NCBI GenBank assembly: GCA_017444165.1
Contig: JAFSXH010000102.1
Span: forward strand, 1 to 24,842
DNA from: a bacterium
Lineage (GTDB): Bacteria; Vulcanimicrobiota; Xenobia; Xenobiales; Xenobiaceae
DNA length: 24,842 nucleotides
Direction: 5' to 3'
The first letter of the stretch is position 1, and each line of letters begins with the position of its first letter. Below the pieces are notes generated by a model. The model had not been told where the DNA came from, searched no databases, and worked only from the letters and a program-made list of their open reading frames with translations. Positions 7,207-14,898 of the stretch are shown in pieces. The position numbers and the translations under genes are program-made.

Positions 7207-9909
7207 TCATTGTTCATTTAACATATAAACAATTCGGATCGAATCTAAGCGGGCGTTGGCTTCAGTTATGGCTTTACAAACTTCGTCGCGGAGCTTGATC
7301 TGATTTTCAATGTCTTCCTTTTTGATAGAATCGTTGTATTTGGAGAGTTCTGACAAACGATCTATTTCGTCTTTTAACAATTTTTCAGCCTTAAGTCTAG
7401 CTTTGTCCCTTAAGCTCTGTGTTATCGTTTGTACAAAATTAGAAGCCTTTTCAGTCGTCGATTCCACTCTGGAACCTATCATACCCCACAGCTCTGTGAC
7501 ATCTTTAGATTTTAACTTATCTAAAGAGCGATTAGCAGGCAATTCTCCCTTGTAGAGAGTGCCATTTAACAGACAATTGATCTTCAGAGGAGTCGGGGCT
7601 AAATAACGACCTAATTCTAAGCGATCACTGCCCGTGGCTTCCAGTATGAAGAGATATTGAAGCAAAGTGCCTCGCTGTGGAGCTTTTTTCCAAATTACCA
7701 CTGAGGCACTCCCCTCAGTTCCGTCAACCATATAAGAGAGTATCTCTTTCACTATAGGATGACTGCCATTTATATATTCTACTTCTTCACGCTCTAGAGC
7801 TAATTGACGATCAAAAGTAGCTAACATACCATCTTCGTACATGCGTGAAAGAGATTCCATCTGCATATTTTTAGAAGGTGCAAAGTGGTAAAGATGAGGA
7901 ACGTCTTGCTCTTCAACATCAACACCAAAACGTTCCAACAGTCTCACGACAGTCTTTTCCAAATATAGAGGATCTATCTCTTTTTCAACGAGTTCTTTTA
8001 ATTGAGTTCCCACTTTCTCATTAAAAGAATTCATATCCACTAAACAATCCACACTGGCTTCAGCATTTTCACGATACTCTTTAGCCCAAATACAAGATTG
8101 ACGAATAATCTTAGTGAACTCAGACACGTTTAAAGATTCTTCCAATTTAATCTTGTCAAAAATCTCTTCACCACCAACCACAGGTCCGTTGAAAGAACCT
8201 AGCATTTTGTGCCAATAAAAGAGGCGTTCTTCTTTACCACCTTTGAAGTACATAACGTAAAGATCAACAGGCTGAAATTGACCTATACGATCTAGACGAC
8301 CGATGCGCTGTTCAATCGTATCTGGATGCATGGGTATATCCCAAAAGATGAGTGTATGAGCCTTTTGGAAGTTACGTCCTTCGCTACCTATCTCACTGCA
8401 CAAAAGGAGATCAGCTCCTTGAGGATCACTGAACCATACAGCTTGCTTATCACGCTCAAAAACGGTCAAACCTTCATGAAATACTGCCGAATATATACCA
8501 AATAGCTCACGCAAACGCTCACTCAAAGCGGCCACTAATTTCATGCTGTGAGCGATGAGAACGACCTTTTCACCAGGGTGAGTAGCCATATAAGAGACGA
8601 TCCATAGAATGCGCGGATCCTGCCCCTTCTGCTGTTCGTTCAACTCTTTTAGACCAGGGAAATCGTTCTCTGCTCCGTTGCGCGACAGTGGTACAGCATG
8701 GAGATTGCGACCACAAAAAAGCTCTTGTAGACGTGAACGGCGGTTACGGAAAAAGATGCGACCTGGACCATGACGATCTATCATAGCCTCTAAAAGAGAT
8801 TGATTATCTTCAATTTTAGCAATACTCTCATCATCTTTATAAAGTTCTTTAGCCTCTTCTAAGGCCTCCTCACCAGCTTGGAGACGATGCGCCAGATCGG
8901 CGGTATGTTTCCAATTCTCGCGCTCTTTTACGTAACTCTCATAATCGACAAAACGCTCAGGATCGACCAGACGCAAAAGACCGAACTCTGTACGTTCGCC
9001 ACCGCGCGAAGGAGTAGCCGTCAATAAAAGTACGCTCTTAGAACGCTCTGCCAGCCCCCTGATGGCCTCGTAAGCCTTTTGACCTTCACGCAAATGGTGA
9101 GCTTCATCGACAATCAAAAGATCCCAATCGTATTCATAAGCCTTCTTTAAAAGTCCACCCTTCAAAGCAGTCCAGGGCGTTATAGCTCGGCGTGAATCAA
9201 AATAAGGATTATCCTCTTCTTCAAGAGCCTCAGAACCGACAACTCTGAATATCTCATTGAAACGACGGGCCATCTCCGCCAACCATTGGTGAGTCAAACT
9301 GTCTGGCAAAACAATCAAAACTCTCGAAGCCCTGCCCGAAGCCTTTAGATAACTAAAGATCATACCAGCCTCAATGGTCTTACCCAAACCAACTTCATCA
9401 GATAACAACACGCGAGGAGCGAACATAGAACAAACTTTATTAGTTACGTAAAGTTGATGGGGCAAGAGAGTAACTCTGGAAGCTCCCAAAAAATAAGCTC
9501 TGGAACTCAGCATTTTAGCCCGCAAATTATGAGCCTCCAAGCGCAGATCCATATCCCCCACTTGTCCAATATTGCCATAGCGCATACGCCCCAAAGAACT
9601 AGCTAGAGGAACCTTATCCTCCAGATCGCCTTCGTGCATAGATCTCCCATCGCCCCAATAAGTGACGATCCCCTCTTCCTCTTCAATGCGCTCAATACGA
9701 AGATGCTCCCCCGCACGATTAGTAGCAACTTGACCGACCCCCAGCACAATACGCCGCAGAGGAGCGGTATTCAAACGATAAATACACCTCTCTTCCTTCA
9801 TAGGGAAGTAAACTTCAATGAGACGATCATCGGGAATATCGATCACAATCCCCAACCCTAACTGAGGATCAGACTCATTAATAATTCTCTGCCCCACAAC
9901 AAACGACAT
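7207..9909 (-). CDS. rapA: RapA (HepA), RNA polymerase-associated SWI2/SNF2 ATPase
   Basis: 900 residues from the ATG at 9909. RapA recycles RNA polymerase stalled after transcription, using ATP-driven translocation. The N-terminus (SFVVGQRIINESDPQLGLG) aligns with the Tudor-like N-terminal domain of E. coli RapA, which favours this ATG over the TTG at 9918, although the TTG has a nearer AAGGTG. The ATPase core follows: Walker A DEVGLGKT at 171-178, DEAH at 268-271, then SEIGSEGRNFQ and EQRIGRLDRIGQ of the second RecA-like lobe. The C-terminal third (about 600-900) is present but more diverged and ends in a helical segment. Length is near the 968 residues of E. coli RapA. This helicase is uncommon outside Proteobacteria, so transfer is possible. 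Confidence 0.92.
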   Translation of the reverse strand: MSFVVGQRIINESDPQLGLGIVIDIPDDRLIEVYFPMKEERCIYRLNTAPLRRIVLGVGQVATNRAGEHLRIERIEEEEGIVTYWGDGRSMHEGDLEDKVPLASSLGRMRYGNIGQVGDMDLRLEAHNLRAKMLSSRAYFLGASRVTLLPHQLYVTNKVCSMFAPRVLLSDEVGLGKTIEAGMIFSYLKASGRASRVLIVLPDSLTHQWLAEMARRFNEIFRVVGSEALEEEDNPYFDSRRAITPWTALKGGLLKKAYEYDWDLLIVDEAHHLREGQKAYEAIRGLAERSKSVLLLTATPSRGGERTEFGLLRLVDPERFVDYESYVKERENWKHTADLAHRLQAGEEALEEAKELYKDDESIAKIEDNQSLLEAMIDRHGPGRIFFRNRRSRLQELFCGRNLHAVPLSRNGAENDFPGLKELNEQQKGQDPRILWIVSYMATHPGEKVVLIAHSMKLVAALSERLRELFGIYSAVFHEGLTVFERDKQAVWFSDPQGADLLLCSEIGSEGRNFQKAHTLIFWDIPMHPDTIEQRIGRLDRIGQFQPVDLYVMYFKGGKEERLFYWHKMLGSFNGPVVGGEEIFDKIKLEESLNVSEFTKIIRQSCIWAKEYRENAEASVDCLVDMNSFNEKVGTQLKELVEKEIDPLYLEKTVVRLLERFGVDVEEQDVPHLYHFAPSKNMQMESLSRMYEDGMLATFDRQLALEREEVEYINGSHPIVKEILSYMVDGTEGSASVVIWKKAPQRGTLLQYLFILEATGSDRLELGRYLAPTPLKINCLLNGTLYKGELPANRSLDKLKSKDVTELWGMIGSRVESTTEKASNFVQTITQSLRDKARLKAEKLLKDEIDRLSELSKYNDSIKKEDIENQIKLRDEVCKAITEANARLDSIRIVYMLNEQ

Positions 9910-10070
9910 AACTAACAACCTACACCTTATGGATCAAAATGGACGGCAGGTTAACCACAAATTAAACTCAGTATCCTGCGAAAGCAAATTATTGCTCAAC
10001 TGCACTGCACAATTAGAAATTAGAAATTAAAAATTATCAATTGGCAATTAGCAATTGAGGAGAACCCAAA

Positions 10071-10114
10071 AGGACACAACTTCAGACACGGCACACAAGG
10101 CTTACAACATAAAC
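10071..10114. repeat. 44-bp direct repeat, copy 1
   Basis: Begins AGGACACAACTTCAGACACG and ends CTTACAACATAAAC. It is identical over 44 bases to copy 2, 356 bases further on. Confidence 0.95.
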
Positions 10115-10168
10115 TTACAGCCTGAATAAGCTAAAATCAGAACTGTACGAACTGTCGTAGAGGAGACA

Positions 10169-10229
10169 GTCAGTTTTTTCGATCTAGCCCGTGCGAACGA
10201 AGTGAGCAACCCCGACGAAAAAAGCTGAC
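10169..10229. repeat. Hairpin element A
   Basis: Inverted repeat: GTCAG-TTTTTT-CG at 10169-10181 against CG-AAAAAA-G-CTGAC at 10216-10229, with a single bulged base at the same place as in hairpin B. The loop has the motif CGTGCGAACGAAGTGAGC. It could act as a bidirectional terminator or as part of a dispersed palindromic repeat. Confidence 0.7.
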
Positions 10230-10304
10230 GCTCCAGAAACTGCTAAGCGAAATACAACAAGAATGAAGATCTGTCCCAAACTGCAGAAACATTGACTTTG
10301 AATA

Positions 10305-10382
10305 GCAGTTGTGACTTTTCGGGGAGCCGACCTCTCGGAGCGAAGCGTAGAGCGGGAGGTTCAACAAAAAGGTCACAACTGC
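10305..10382. repeat. Hairpin element B
   Basis: A perfect 11-bp outer stem (GCAGTTGTGAC at 10305-10315 with GTCACAACTGC at 10372-10382) is followed by a T-run/A-run pair offset by one bulged base. A separate inner 9-bp stem pairs 10329-10337 with 10353-10361, around GAGCGAAGCGTAGAGC. Same layout as element A. Confidence 0.8.
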
Positions 10383-10426
10383 CCTACACAAACACAACAT
10401 ATCAGGCTTACAACGTAAAAACGCAC

Positions 10427-10470
10427 AGGACACAACTTCAGACACGGCACACAAGGCTTACAACATAAAC
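10427..10470. repeat. 44-bp direct repeat, copy 2
   Basis: Identical to 10071-10114. A shorter, degenerate third copy (AGGCTTACAACGTAAAA) lies just before it at about 10404-10420. Confidence 0.95.
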
Positions 10471-10493
10471 CGTAAGAACTACCTCCCTGCAAG

Positions 10494-11255
10494 TTAAACT
10501 AACAACCCAGACTTGACGTATACTCTCACTTTACCATCCTCTAAACGCACATCAGATTTAACTTTGAATACGTCTTTGATAAAATCCTCATCTATAACTT
10601 TATCAGGCTCACCATCGCGCACAATTTTACCATTGTGCAAAACCAATAGACGGGAGCAGTATTGACTTGCTAAATTTAAATCATGGAGTATGAGCATCAC
10701 CGTTAAGCCGTTGTCACGATGCAGAGAAGTTAAAAGGTCCATCAACTCAATTTGAAAATTTATATCCAAATGAGAGGTCGGCTCATCCAATAGGAGTAAT
10801 TCAGCTTCTTGGGCTAATGCTTGGGCAATACAAACCCTCTGCACCTCTCCACCAGAGAGTTCAAAGATCTTCCGTTTAGCTAAATGAGCAACCGAAGTTT
10901 TTTCCATGCAATCGGCAATTATTTTTTCATTTTGACAATTATTACCCCAAGCGTAACGCCCCATAGCCACTATTTCATAACACGTAAAAGGCAACCAGAT
11001 TGAATAATCTTGAGGCAGAAAAGCAACTTTCTTAGCTCGCTCCCGCACTTTTAATTTAAAAATATCTTCACCTTGCAAAAATATTTGGCCACTTTGCGGC
11101 TTTAAAAGACCACTAGACAGACGCAAAAGCGTGGATTTTCCTGTACCATTCGGTCCTAAAATACCTATAAATTCATTTTTATCTACTTCCAAATTTAAAT
11201 CATTAAATATATTTGAAAATTTGTATTTAAAACTTATATGGCGCAAAGATAACAT
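10494..11255 (-). CDS. ABC transporter ATP-binding protein (BtuD/FecE type)
   Basis: 253 residues. ATPase of a type II importer for vitamin B12, haem or iron-siderophores. It shows Walker A GPNGTGKST at 34-42, Q-loop Gln82, signature LSGGE at 133-137, Walker B LLLLDEP at 153-159 and the H-loop His191 (LILHDL). The residues AMGRYAW after the Q-loop are typical of the FecE/BtuD/HmuV subfamily. The ATG at 11255 follows the permease stop by two bases, with AGAGGA inside the permease end as ribosome site. It is the last gene of a three-gene operon (binding protein, permease, ATPase). Substrate unknown; see the binding protein. Confidence 0.95.
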   Translation of the reverse strand: MLSLRHISFKYKFSNIFNDLNLEVDKNEFIGILGPNGTGKSTLLRLSSGLLKPQSGQIFLQGEDIFKLKVRERAKKVAFLPQDYSIWLPFTCYEIVAMGRYAWGNNCQNEKIIADCMEKTSVAHLAKRKIFELSGGEVQRVCIAQALAQEAELLLLDEPTSHLDINFQIELMDLLTSLHRDNGLTVMLILHDLNLASQYCSRLLVLHNGKIVRDGEPDKVIDEDFIKDVFKVKSDVRLEDGKVRVYVKSGLLV

Positions 11256-11257
11256 GT

Positions 11258-12253
11258 CTAATCTTTCCTCTTACTTATCCAAAAGAAAAATGGCGCGCCC
11301 AACATAGCTGTTAAAATACCTACAGGCAACTCTTGGGGAGACAAAATAACCCTAGCCACAGTATCTGATAAGATCAAAAAAATGGCTCCATTTATAGCTA
11401 CCATAGGCAATAGTAATCGATGATCAGGGCCAACAATTAAACGAGTAATGTGAGGAACAATCAAACCGACAAATCCTATCATCCCCGTTGCAGCCACACT
11501 AGAGGCTGTAACTAAAGCACAAGCCAAAATAACCCAGATTTTGATTCGCTCAACATTGACTCCTAACGATTGAGCTTTCTCTTCTCCCATTCCTAAGATA
11601 TTTAGATCGGAAGCACAACTTAACAAGATAATCACACCAACTATAAAATGTGGCAGACTCATTAACAAAGATTGCCAATTAGCCATAGCGAGAGAACCTA
11701 CCATCCACAAAACTACTCGATGAGTATCCTCACGCGCAAAGACTAACAAGAAACTTACTAAAGATCCTACAAATGATCCGACTATCACTCCTGATAACAG
11801 AAAATTTTCTATAGGCAACTTGTTGCCAATTTTTGCTAATTTATAAACGGCCAACATAGCCACAACAGCCCCACAAAAGGCCATTAAATAAACTGAAGAT
11901 AAAAAAGGAAAAATATCAGGAACATGAGCAACTATGGCTATGGTTGCCCCTAGAGAAGCACCAGCCGACGTACCAATAATGTAAGGATCGGCTAGAGGAT
12001 TGCGCAAAATCCCCTGTAGTCCGCCTCCAGCCAATGATAGAGATGCTCCAACCATTACAGCTAATAAAATTCGCGGCAATCGGAGATCAAAAAGAATAAT
12101 CTTGCTCGACATTTTCAAAGACTCTGGAGAGATTACAGCCAGTAATAAATCGTCCAAAGGTAAATTTACAGAACCCAAAGACAGGGCAACCATTATTGCC
12201 ACAATTAATATGAATATAGCAAAGATAAATTTAATCCTCAAAGACAACCTCAC
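11258..12253 (-). CDS. FecCD/BtuC-family ABC transporter permease
   Basis: 331 residues with about ten membrane segments. It forms the dimeric membrane channel of a B12/iron-complex importer. Family landmarks are GGGLQGILRNPLADP (76-90) with GTSAGAS after it, and GLIVPHITRLIVGPDHRLLLP near residue 265, the region that contacts the ATPase. The start is a GTG at 12253 that overlaps the end of the binding-protein gene by 23 bases. No good ribosome site is visible, which suggests translational coupling or a start slightly further in. It is followed within two bases by the ATPase gene. Confidence 0.93.
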   Translation of the reverse strand: MRLSLRIKFIFAIFILIVAIMVALSLGSVNLPLDDLLLAVISPESLKMSSKIILFDLRLPRILLAVMVGASLSLAGGGLQGILRNPLADPYIIGTSAGASLGATIAIVAHVPDIFPFLSSVYLMAFCGAVVAMLAVYKLAKIGNKLPIENFLLSGVIVGSFVGSLVSFLLVFAREDTHRVVLWMVGSLAMANWQSLLMSLPHFIVGVIILLSCASDLNILGMGEEKAQSLGVNVERIKIWVILACALVTASSVAATGMIGFVGLIVPHITRLIVGPDHRLLLPMVAINGAIFLILSDTVARVILSPQELPVGILTAMLGAPFFFWISKRKD

Positions 12254-13064
12254 TAAATTTTTGCATTTTGTAAGCTCCCTCCAAAGCCCTTAAAGTCGGA
12301 CGCTGCAAGACACCACTCGGTAAATTGCAGACTCGCTCCAATTTTACAGCTTGAAGATCTCGCCAACCTTGCGACTGCAAAATTTGTGGAGAAACATCAT
12401 AAGTAAAATAGATTAGATCTGGATCTCTGCGCAAAAGATCTTCCATAGAGATAAGAGGATAAGGTTCGGAAAGATCATCATAACAATTTTTTAATCCCGC
12501 TAAATTTATGAGATCATTTATAAATGAATTATTTCCCACTGTCATAAGCGGATCGTGCCAAATAACTATTAACGCACTCTTATGATAGTGTATTTTGTTC
12601 CTACTCAACTTTTCTAATAGCTCTTTATAATGTCTTTGAGCAATTTTAGCCCCTTCTTCACAATTTAAATATTTTCCTAAAACTTCCAAATTACAATATA
12701 GATCATTTAAATTAGATTGTTGCAAAGCCAAAGTAGGTAAATGAATTTCTTGTAAACGATCTTGAATATTTGAAGATAAAAAATTTTTATCATAGATCAC
12801 TAAATCTGGTTCCAAAGAGACGATCAATTCTAAATTGGGATACATATCACCAACTTTGGCAATTTTGCCAACTTCTGGAGGATAATCATCATTATCAGTA
12901 ACGCCGACAACACATCGACCCGCTCCGATAGAAAAGATGGTCTCGGTCAAACTCGGAGTTAAACTGACAATTCTCAAAGGTAATTCATTTTTTTGAGTTA
13001 CAGAAGAGTGATTACATCCCATCAGCGAACATATAATTATTACCAACAGAATAAGCCGATGCAC
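12231..13064 (-). CDS. Substrate-binding lipoprotein of B12/iron-complex importer (BtuF-like)
   Basis: 277 residues. A signal sequence and lipobox LMGC give a lipidated Cys17. The rest is a two-lobed helical-backbone metal-receptor fold of the BtuF/FhuD type (RIVSLTPSLTETIFSIGAG, then GVTDNDDYPPEV, LEPDLVIY, DLLRRDPDLIYF). It presents a metal-containing ligand to the permease; cobalamin is the best guess from the BtuF-like N-terminal motif, but the ligand is unproven. No cobalamin riboswitch is seen in the 130 bp upstream. The start is odd: the GTG at 13064 has no ribosome site, whereas a very strong one lies 7 bases before an out-of-frame ATG at 13081. Either a leader peptide or a frameshift is involved. 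Confidence 0.9.
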   Translation of the reverse strand: MHRLILLVIIICSLMGCNHSSVTQKNELPLRIVSLTPSLTETIFSIGAGRCVVGVTDNDDYPPEVGKIAKVGDMYPNLELIVSLEPDLVIYDKNFLSSNIQDRLQEIHLPTLALQQSNLNDLYCNLEVLGKYLNCEEGAKIAQRHYKELLEKLSRNKIHYHKSALIVIWHDPLMTVGNNSFINDLINLAGLKNCYDDLSEPYPLISMEDLLRRDPDLIYFTYDVSPQILQSQGWRDLQAVKLERVCNLPSGVLQRPTLRALEGAYKMQKFSEVVFED

Positions 13065-13081
13065 ACAAAATCTTTCTGCAT
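13040..13081 (-). CDS. Possible 13-codon leader ORF overlapping the start of the btuF-like gene
   Basis: ATG at 13081, preceded by GGAGG-type sequences (AAGGAGGAAGGAGGG) at ideal spacing, encodes MQKDFVCIGLFCW and stops at 13040. It overlaps the annotated GTG start of the binding-protein gene in another frame. It could couple or control translation of the importer, or mark a frameshift in the true signal peptide. Confidence 0.4.
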   Translation of the reverse strand: MQKDFVCIGLFCW

Positions 13082-13194
13082 ATATTTACCCTCCTTCCTC
13101 CTTTATCGCTCCTCATCCATAGTAAAGGAACGCAGAAGCAGTTGTAGAAGGCGCGGGGCCTTGCGTAAATCTTCTTTTTATAGGTCTTTAAAAT

Positions 13195-14448
13195 ATGACA
13201 GAGGAATTATCGGCGAGAGAGATCTCGCGCATGTATCGCGACTACATAAATCCTGACTTAGCTAGGGTTATGCGTATCACGGGCTTAGGTTCGGTTGAAG
13301 ATCACGCCCAAGGTTGCTGGGTGTGGGATAACAACGGACAAAAATATTTAGATATGGCTGGTGGATACGGCGTTTTCTGTGTTGGCCACTCTCATCCCCA
13401 TGTCATTGAGGCCATAGAAAAACAACTGAAAAAAATCTCTCTATCCTCAAAATTATTCTTTACCGAAGCTCAGGCTAAACTGGCCAAAAAATTGGCAGAA
13501 ATTACCCCTGGAGATCTTCAGTATACCTTTTTTTGCAACAGCGGGACTGAAGCCGTTGAAGGAGCTCTAAAAATAGCTCGTCTAGTTACTAATCGCATTA
13601 CCTTTGTAGCTATGAACAACGCCTTTCACGGAAAGTCTACAGGCGGTTTAGCCGTTTCTGGCCGTCCCAATTATCGCGTACCTTTCGAACCTTTGATGCC
13701 TGAGGTGCGTCACATACCCTTCGGAGATATAAAGGCCTTGGAAGAGGCCGTGGATGACACTGTGGCGGCAGTTATAGTAGAACCAGTACAGGGTGAGGGC
13801 GGCATTCACGTTGCTCCTGAAGGTTACTTACAAGCTATTCGCCGTGTCTGTGATGAGCATTCAACCTTATTTATTGCCGATGAGGTACAGACTGGTTTTG
13901 GACGCACGGGCAAGATGTTTGCCGTTGAACACTGGAATGTCTGTCCAGATATACTCTTAGTGGCTAAGGCCCTGAGTGGCGGAGTTATTCCCATTGGTGC
14001 TTTTATAGGCACTCCCAAGGTTTGGTCGGCTTTTAAGGGCAGACCTCTGATCCATACATCGACATTTGGTGGCAGTCCGTTAGCTTGTACGGCAGGTTTG
14101 GCCACTCTCGAAGTTTACGAACAGGAAGATCTCTGCCACAAGTCAGCTACTAGTGGAGCCTATCTAAAAGAAGGCCTAGATAGATTAGCTCTCAAGTATC
14201 CTGATCTCATCGTTGAAGCTCGTGGTTTGGGACTCCTCCTAGGTATAGAGACAGTCAAAGAAGAGTACGCAGGAGCGATTATTTCAGAGATGGCTCGCCG
14301 TCACATTATGGCTGTTTACACTTTGAATCAACCTAAAGTTATTCGCTTCGAGCCAAGTCTAAATATTAAGCGCGAAGAGTTAGATTTATGCTTGCAAAGT
14401 CTGGATGAATCTTTAGCCAAGACTCGCGAGATGTTTAAGGAGAAGTGA
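13195..14448 (+). CDS. Class III PLP-dependent aminotransferase (putrescine/ornithine type)
   Basis: 417 residues of the acetylornithine/ornithine/putrescine aminotransferase family, which moves an amino group between an omega-amine and an oxo acid or aldehyde. PLP-site landmarks are FFCNSGTEAVEGALK (112-126), VIVEPVQGEGG, IADEVQTGFGRTG (227-239, Asp229 contacting the pyridine nitrogen) and Lys258 in LVAKALSGG, the Schiff-base lysine. The IADEVQTGFGRTGKMFAVEH block is closest to putrescine aminotransferase. It is the first gene of a plus-strand operon, with the SRPBCC gene four bases on. A weak TAGGTC lies before the ATG. An amine- or lipid-type substrate is suggested only by its neighbours; an arginine or polyamine role is the ordinary alternative. 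Confidence 0.9.
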   Translation: MTEELSAREISRMYRDYINPDLARVMRITGLGSVEDHAQGCWVWDNNGQKYLDMAGGYGVFCVGHSHPHVIEAIEKQLKKISLSSKLFFTEAQAKLAKKLAEITPGDLQYTFFCNSGTEAVEGALKIARLVTNRITFVAMNNAFHGKSTGGLAVSGRPNYRVPFEPLMPEVRHIPFGDIKALEEAVDDTVAAVIVEPVQGEGGIHVAPEGYLQAIRRVCDEHSTLFIADEVQTGFGRTGKMFAVEHWNVCPDILLVAKALSGGVIPIGAFIGTPKVWSAFKGRPLIHTSTFGGSPLACTAGLATLEVYEQEDLCHKSATSGAYLKEGLDRLALKYPDLIVEARGLGLLLGIETVKEEYAGAIISEMARRHIMAVYTLNQPKVIRFEPSLNIKREELDLCLQSLDESLAKTREMFKEK

Positions 14449-14452
14449 TATT

Positions 14453-14896
14453 ATGGCTTATGTAGAGCGCAGTATCGAAGTGAAATGCGATCCTTGCGAG
14501 GCTTACAAATTGGCTAGCGACATGGCTAGTTATCCCCAATTTATGCCCGATGTTCAAAGTGTCGAGATAGTTAAACGTGCCGATCATATGACTGTAACCG
14601 ATTGGGTGACAGAGATAGATGGTACAGAGATAATTTGGACGGAAGAAGATCACTTTGACGATGAGAACCTCGTCATAAATTACAGACTTATCGATGGTGA
14701 TTTAGATAAATTTGAGGGTCAATGGATCTTTGCTTCTTCCGAAGATGGTTGCAAAATAACCTTAACCGTTGATTTTGATTTTGGAATCCCTGAGCTCATA
14801 CATCTTATCGGCGGTGTTTTAGAGATAAAGGTTGGCGAAAATTCAGATATGATGCTAAACAGCATTAAGACGCGCATTGAAGGACAGGCCAAATAG
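14453..14896 (+). CDS. SRPBCC (START/polyketide-cyclase-like) protein
   Basis: 147 residues with the helix-grip pattern of Coq10/RatA-like SRPBCC proteins: the N-terminal strand with ERSIEVKCDPCEAYKLASDM, then YPQFMPDVQSVEIV, and a C-terminal helix (ENSDMMLNSIKTRIEG). Such folds bind hydrophobic ligands such as lipids, quinones or polyketides, and some are cyclases or aromatases. The ribosome site AAGGAG lies inside the end of the aminotransferase gene. It is sandwiched between the aminotransferase and the acyl-ACP-reductase-like gene, so it may present or shield a hydrophobic intermediate (inference). No catalytic residues can be assigned. Confidence 0.82.
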   Translation: MAYVERSIEVKCDPCEAYKLASDMASYPQFMPDVQSVEIVKRADHMTVTDWVTEIDGTEIIWTEEDHFDDENLVINYRLIDGDLDKFEGQWIFASSEDGCKITLTVDFDFGIPELIHLIGGVLEIKVGENSDMMLNSIKTRIEGQAK

Positions 14897-14898
14897 TT

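Larger units (their letters stand above)
9910..10493. other. 584-bp non-coding region with direct repeats and hairpins
   Basis: No credible gene. The rapA-proximal part (about 10011-10060) is an AT-rich array of AATTAGAAATTA and CAATTGGCAATTAGCAATTG motifs. From 10071 to 10470 lies a block bounded by two identical 44-bp copies and containing two hairpins. A 94-codon minus-strand open frame (10170-10454) spans both hairpins and resembles no protein family. The region separates rapA from the importer operon, which has no evident terminator of its own here. Confidence 0.7.

Noticed and set aside
10305..10382. CRISPR repeat or array
   Set aside because: The repeats are inverted pairs and one long direct pair, without regular spacers or cas genes.
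10170..10454. 94-codon minus-strand open frame between rapA and the importer operon
   Set aside because: It spans both hairpins and part of a direct repeat, has no ribosome site that I can see, and has an irregular composition.
13065..13194. Cobalamin riboswitch ahead of the BtuF-like gene
   Set aside because: Only 130 bp are available and no B12-box-like or multi-stem structure was found; there is only a short GC-rich hairpin (AAGGC/GCCTT) near 13148-13162.
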